64,000 bases of DNA from contig NZ_KE384560.1 of assembly GCF_000426725.1 (NCBI RefSeq), positions 372,001 to 436,000 of the forward strand, in the 5' to 3' direction. Source of the stretch: Sporocytophaga myxococcoides DSM 11118 (GTDB lineage: Bacteria > Bacteroidota > Bacteroidia > Cytophagales > Cytophagaceae). The translations under genes and the position numbers were made by a program. Positions 60,865 through 64,000 of this stretch are shown one piece after another; positions within the stretch are counted from its first letter, which is position 1, and every line of letters begins with the position of its first letter. The notes beneath the pieces are model-generated. The model saw only the letters and a list, made by a program, of their open reading frames with translations, had not been told where the DNA came from and ran no database searches.

Positions 60865-60895
60865 TTGGGACGGGAGGTTCAAAATCTTAACTTTG
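60865..60895 (+). promoter_or_regulatory. Bacteroidota-type promoter of thrA
   Basis: TTG at 60865-60867 and TAACTTTG at 60888-60895 are separated by 20 bases, a good match to the TTG / TAnnTTTG consensus. The start is predicted near 60901, giving a leader of about 40 bases. Confidence 0.7.
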
Positions 60896-60939
60896 CCCGA
60901 TTATTTATTGGATAAATTGTAATTCGGAATCTAGAGGTA

Positions 60940-63405
60940 ATGAAAATTTTAAAGTTTGGCGGGACTTCAGTTGGAACTGCAGATAGTATAAGAAAGGTAG
61001 TAGATATTCTACTTTCATATAAAAAAAAGAAGCAGGAATTTTCCGTAGTTTTTTCAGCAATGTCGGGAATTACCAATCAGCTGATTGAGGTAAGCAAAAA
61101 AGCTGCTGAAAGTGATGAAGACTATCATGCAATTCTTAAATCCATTGAGAATAAGCACATCAATGCGGTAAAATCGCTTATAGATATAAAAGTTCAGAGC
61201 AAAGTGGTGGCACATATCAAAATGCTTACTAATGAGCTTGAAGACCTGCTGCACGGTGTATTCCTTCTGAAAGAACTTTCACCAAGAACAACAGATCTTG
61301 TTGCGAGCTTCGGAGAAAGAATGTCAACTTACATTGTTTCCGAGTTTATGAAGCAATCTGGCCTAGATACTGAATTTTGCGATGCCCGCAAGCTGATTGT
61401 TACTGATAATAGTTTTGGAGCTGCGACTATTGACTTCAAAGCAACAGATAAAAATATAAAAGAGCATTTTAAAGCTACCAAAAAAATCCAGGCCATTACA
61501 GGTTTCATCAGTTCTACAGTTAAGGGGGAAACTACAACATTAGGACGTGGAGGCTCTGACTACACGGCTTCTGTATTTGGTGCAGCTTTGGGAGCTGAAG
61601 AAATAGAGATTTGGACGGACGTTGATGGTGTGATGACTGCAGATCCTAAGAAAGTTAAAGGAGCATTTACGCTTCCTGCAATTTCTTATGTGGAAGCAAT
61701 GGAAATGTCACATTTCGGAGCTAAAGTTATTTATCCTCCTACATTACAGCCAGCATTTAACAAAAAAATTGCTATCTGGATTAAAAATACTTTCAATCCG
61801 GAATTTGAAGGCACCTACATAAGTGCTAAAACCAAAGCCAATGATTTCCTGATTAAAGGGATCAGCTCTATCCGTGAGATCGCATTGATCAGCCTTCAAG
61901 GTAGTGGTATGATGGGTGTACCAGGCGTTTCGGCACGTTTATTTGGCTCATTAGCTAAGAAAAAAATCAACGTTATATTAATTACGCAAGCGTCTTCTGA
62001 GTACTCAATCTGTTTTGCAGTAGAACCAAAGGAGGCAGAGTACGCAGCTGAATTGATCAATGAAGAATTTGCCAACGAAATTCAGGCAAAGAAAATTGAC
62101 AACGCAATAGTAGAATATGATTTGTCTATCATTGCGATTATCGGTGAAAACATGAGAAATACACCAGGTATAGCAGGGAAGTTCTTTGCCTCACTTGGTA
62201 AAAACGGTGTTAACATTCGTGCAATCGCTCAGGGATCTTCCGAGTTAAACCTTTCTGTTGTAATTGGAGAGCATGATTTATCCAAAGCCTTAAACTCTCT
62301 GCACGAATCTTTCTTCCTGTCTGATATCCGTACATTGAATGTCTTTGTAGTAGGTTTGGGATTGATAGGAAGCACCCTTTTAAAACAGATACAAAAGCAG
62401 TCTTCTCAATTGCTTAAAGAAAGATTATTGAAGATCAATATCATTGGAATTGCTAACAGTAAGAAAATGTTGTTAGATGAAAATGGGATCAATCTGAAAG
62501 ACTGGAATGGAAAGCTTGAGAAAGACGGAGAAAAGATGAAAATGTCTGCTTTCGTTGAGAAAATGAAAAGTATGAACCTTCAGAATTCCGTATTTGTGGA
62601 CTCAACGTCTAGCAAAGATGTCGTGGAGCATTATGAGGATGTTCTTAACACAAGTATCTCTATCGTAACTCCCAATAAGCTTGCAAACTCAGGATTATAT
62701 AAGGATTATCAAAAGATTCAATCTGCTGCATTTAAGCATGGGGTGAAGTTCCTTTATGAAACAAACGTGGGAGCAGGGCTTCCGGTCATCAATACACTGA
62801 AGGATCTTAAATATAGCGGAGATAAAATATTGAAAATTGAAGGTATCCTTTCAGGTACGCTTTCATTTATTTTTAACACATTCAAAGAAGGTACAAAATT
62901 CAGTGAAGTAGTTAAAGAAGCTAAGGAAAAAGGATATACCGAACCAGATCCGAGAGATGATCTTAACGGAATGGACGTTGCAAGAAAGATTCTAATATTG
63001 GCAAGAGAAGCAAATTATCCTTTGGAAATTGCAGATGTCAATGTGGAGAACATCCTTCCAGAGCCTTGCAGAAAGGCTAAGTCTATAGAAGATTTCTTTG
63101 TTCAACTTGAGAAGAACAATGATGTTTTCTCAGCAAGAAGAGATGAGGCTGCAAAGAAAGGTAATGTATTAAGATTTATCGCAACTCTTGAAAACGGTAA
63201 AGCAAGAGTGAGTCTTGAATCTGTTGGAACTACTCATCCATTCTACTCCTTAAGTGGAAGTGACAATATGATCGCTTTTACAACCGAGAGATATAAGGAC
63301 AGACCTTTGGTAATTAAAGGTCCAGGTGCAGGGGCAGAGGTAACTGCTGCCGGCGTTTTTGCTGAGATTATCAGCATAAGCAATTATTTGAAAAGTTTTG
63401 TCTAG
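60940..63405 (+). CDS. thrA: Bifunctional aspartokinase / homoserine dehydrogenase
   Basis: An 821-residue fusion enzyme. Residues 1-290 are aspartokinase (KFGGTSVG at the N-terminus, GFISSTVKGETTTLGRGGSD, WTDVDGVMTADPKKV). Residues about 310-460 hold two ACT domains (MMGVPGVSARLFGSLAKKKI and MRNTPGIAGKFFASLGKNGV) for feedback by threonine or lysine. Residues about 465-821 are homoserine dehydrogenase (VVGLGLIGSTLL nucleotide loop, TPNKLANS, GAGLPVINTLKDL, GILSGTLSFIFN, GYTEPDPRDDLNGMDVARK). The length matches ThrA/MetL enzymes. It catalyses the first and third steps from aspartate. The next gene starts two bases after its stop. Confidence 0.97.
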   Translation: MKILKFGGTSVGTADSIRKVVDILLSYKKKKQEFSVVFSAMSGITNQLIEVSKKAAESDEDYHAILKSIENKHINAVKSLIDIKVQSKVVAHIKMLTNELEDLLHGVFLLKELSPRTTDLVASFGERMSTYIVSEFMKQSGLDTEFCDARKLIVTDNSFGAATIDFKATDKNIKEHFKATKKIQAITGFISSTVKGETTTLGRGGSDYTASVFGAALGAEEIEIWTDVDGVMTADPKKVKGAFTLPAISYVEAMEMSHFGAKVIYPPTLQPAFNKKIAIWIKNTFNPEFEGTYISAKTKANDFLIKGISSIREIALISLQGSGMMGVPGVSARLFGSLAKKKINVILITQASSEYSICFAVEPKEAEYAAELINEEFANEIQAKKIDNAIVEYDLSIIAIIGENMRNTPGIAGKFFASLGKNGVNIRAIAQGSSELNLSVVIGEHDLSKALNSLHESFFLSDIRTLNVFVVGLGLIGSTLLKQIQKQSSQLLKERLLKINIIGIANSKKMLLDENGINLKDWNGKLEKDGEKMKMSAFVEKMKSMNLQNSVFVDSTSSKDVVEHYEDVLNTSISIVTPNKLANSGLYKDYQKIQSAAFKHGVKFLYETNVGAGLPVINTLKDLKYSGDKILKIEGILSGTLSFIFNTFKEGTKFSEVVKEAKEKGYTEPDPRDDLNGMDVARKILILAREANYPLEIADVNVENILPEPCRKAKSIEDFFVQLEKNNDVFSARRDEAAKKGNVLRFIATLENGKARVSLESVGTTHPFYSLSGSDNMIAFTTERYKDRPLVIKGPGAGAEVTAAGVFAEIISISNYLKSFV

Positions 63406-63406
63406 T

Positions 63407-64000
63407 ATGAAAGATAGTATAAAAGTATTTGCCCCTGCTACAGTGGCAAATGTGGCATGTGGGTTTGATGTACTTGGCTTTGCGGTCGAGAATCCAGGGG
63501 ATGAAGTAGTGCTTACTAAAAAATCTACACCTGGTGTAAAGATTACAACAATTACTGGGGATGAAGGAAGGCTTACGAAAGATGCAGAAAAAAATACCGT
63601 CGGTGTTGCTGTTTCCAGGTTCCTGAATCATCTTCAGTCGGATGCAGGTATTGAAATTACCTTGCATAAAAAAATGCCTCTTGGCAGTGGACTTGGTTCA
63701 AGCGCAGCAAGCGCAGTGGCTGGTGTGTTTGCAGTAAATCAACTATTAGGTATGCCGCTTAATCAGCAGGAATTACTTCCATTCGCAATGGAAGGTGAAA
63801 GAATTGCCTGTGGTAGCGCCCATGCGGATAATGTTGCACCTTCATTGCTAGGTGGTTTTGTTTTGATCAGAAGTTATGATCCACTGGATGTGATCAAAAT
63901 TCCTACTCCGGCAAATTTATATTCTACCATTATTCACCCTCAGGTAGAAGTACAGACGAAAGATGCGAGGGAAATACTGAAAAAGCAGATCCCTTTAAGG
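63407..64000 (+). CDS. thrB: Homoserine kinase (3' end outside window)
   Basis: An ATG at 63407, one base after the thrA stop, opens a frame of 198 codons that runs off the window without a stop. The GHMP-kinase phosphate loop is PLGSGLGSSAASA at residues 91-103. The start KVFAPATVANVACGFDVLGF is the homoserine-kinase version of the family's N-terminal motif, and HADNVAPSLLGGFVLI is the typical next block. The usual length is near 310 residues, so about two-thirds is visible. The thrA-thrB order suggests an operon for threonine synthesis, probably continued by thrC outside the window. Confidence 0.95.
   Translation, partial: MKDSIKVFAPATVANVACGFDVLGFAVENPGDEVVLTKKSTPGVKITTITGDEGRLTKDAEKNTVGVAVSRFLNHLQSDAGIEITLHKKMPLGSGLGSSAASAVAGVFAVNQLLGMPLNQQELLPFAMEGERIACGSAHADNVAPSLLGGFVLIRSYDPLDVIKIPTPANLYSTIIHPQVEVQTKDAREILKKQIPLR

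Noticed and set aside
1-64000. tRNA or rRNA genes in the spacers
   Set aside because: No cloverleaf-like sequence with CCA end or rRNA-like conserved words was recognised by eye; a dedicated covariance search was not possible.

Overview
The window looks like a chromosome segment of a gliding Bacteroidota, most likely in the Cytophagales (Cytophaga/Sporocytophaga-like). The reasons are type IX secretion (T9SS) sorting domains of both type A and type B, PorP/SprF-family and PD40 outer-membrane components, a transcarbamylase-type (ArgF') arginine pathway, promoters of the TTG/TAnnTTTG kind, few Shine-Dalgarno sites and AT-rich spacers. I saw no rRNA, tRNA, CRISPR array or intact insertion sequence. 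The genus is an inference.

Layout. 0-11 kb: the 3' part of a giant Ig-repeat surface protein (about 25 repeats, type B sorting domain), followed tightly by a PorP/SprF-like protein and a TPR/PD40 protein, which form one export-and-display unit. 11-24 kb: mostly housekeeping, with an MFS transporter, a HupE/UreJ-like membrane protein, ClpB, RlmN and DnaK, plus small envelope proteins. The dnaK upstream region carries a sigma-54-like element and an inverted repeat. 24-38 kb: accessory region. It holds a macrodomain-like protein beside an AAA+ ATPase of the type found in extracellular contractile injection systems, without other injection genes. It also holds a lipoprotein that is an archaemetzincin without its zinc and catalytic residues, a membrane protein that looks like a glutamate-synthase FMN domain without its signature motifs, an Rnk-like factor, YjdM, two secreted T9SS type A proteins and two decayed T9SS tails.

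39-43 kb: a compact five-gene stressosome-type operon (RsbR, RsbS, RsbT, an ATPase-PP2C RsbX-like protein, and a histidine kinase with an extra anti-sigma-type ATPase domain) with no sigma-B, RsbU, RsbV or RsbW. An intact NAD(P)-binding gene lies upstream of it and a decayed copy of the same gene lies downstream. 44-49 kb: a secreted protein of unknown function, an ABC-F ATPase, and a DoxX-like membrane protein with its partner.

49-59 kb (minus strand): an arginine cluster in transcription order GNAT acyltransferase, argG, argC, a frameshifted four-helix-bundle gene, argD, argF', argB, an M20 deacylase and argH. This covers essentially the whole acylated route from glutamate to arginine. Its spacers are filled with repeats and hairpins. 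59-64 kb: a lipoprotein, then thrA (aspartokinase-homoserine dehydrogenase) and the start of thrB, which runs off the window.

The most notable points are two neighbouring proteins that appear to be pseudoenzymes, the sigma-B-less stressosome operon, a Ser at the acyl-discriminating position of ArgF', and the exact 735-base internal duplication in the giant adhesin.
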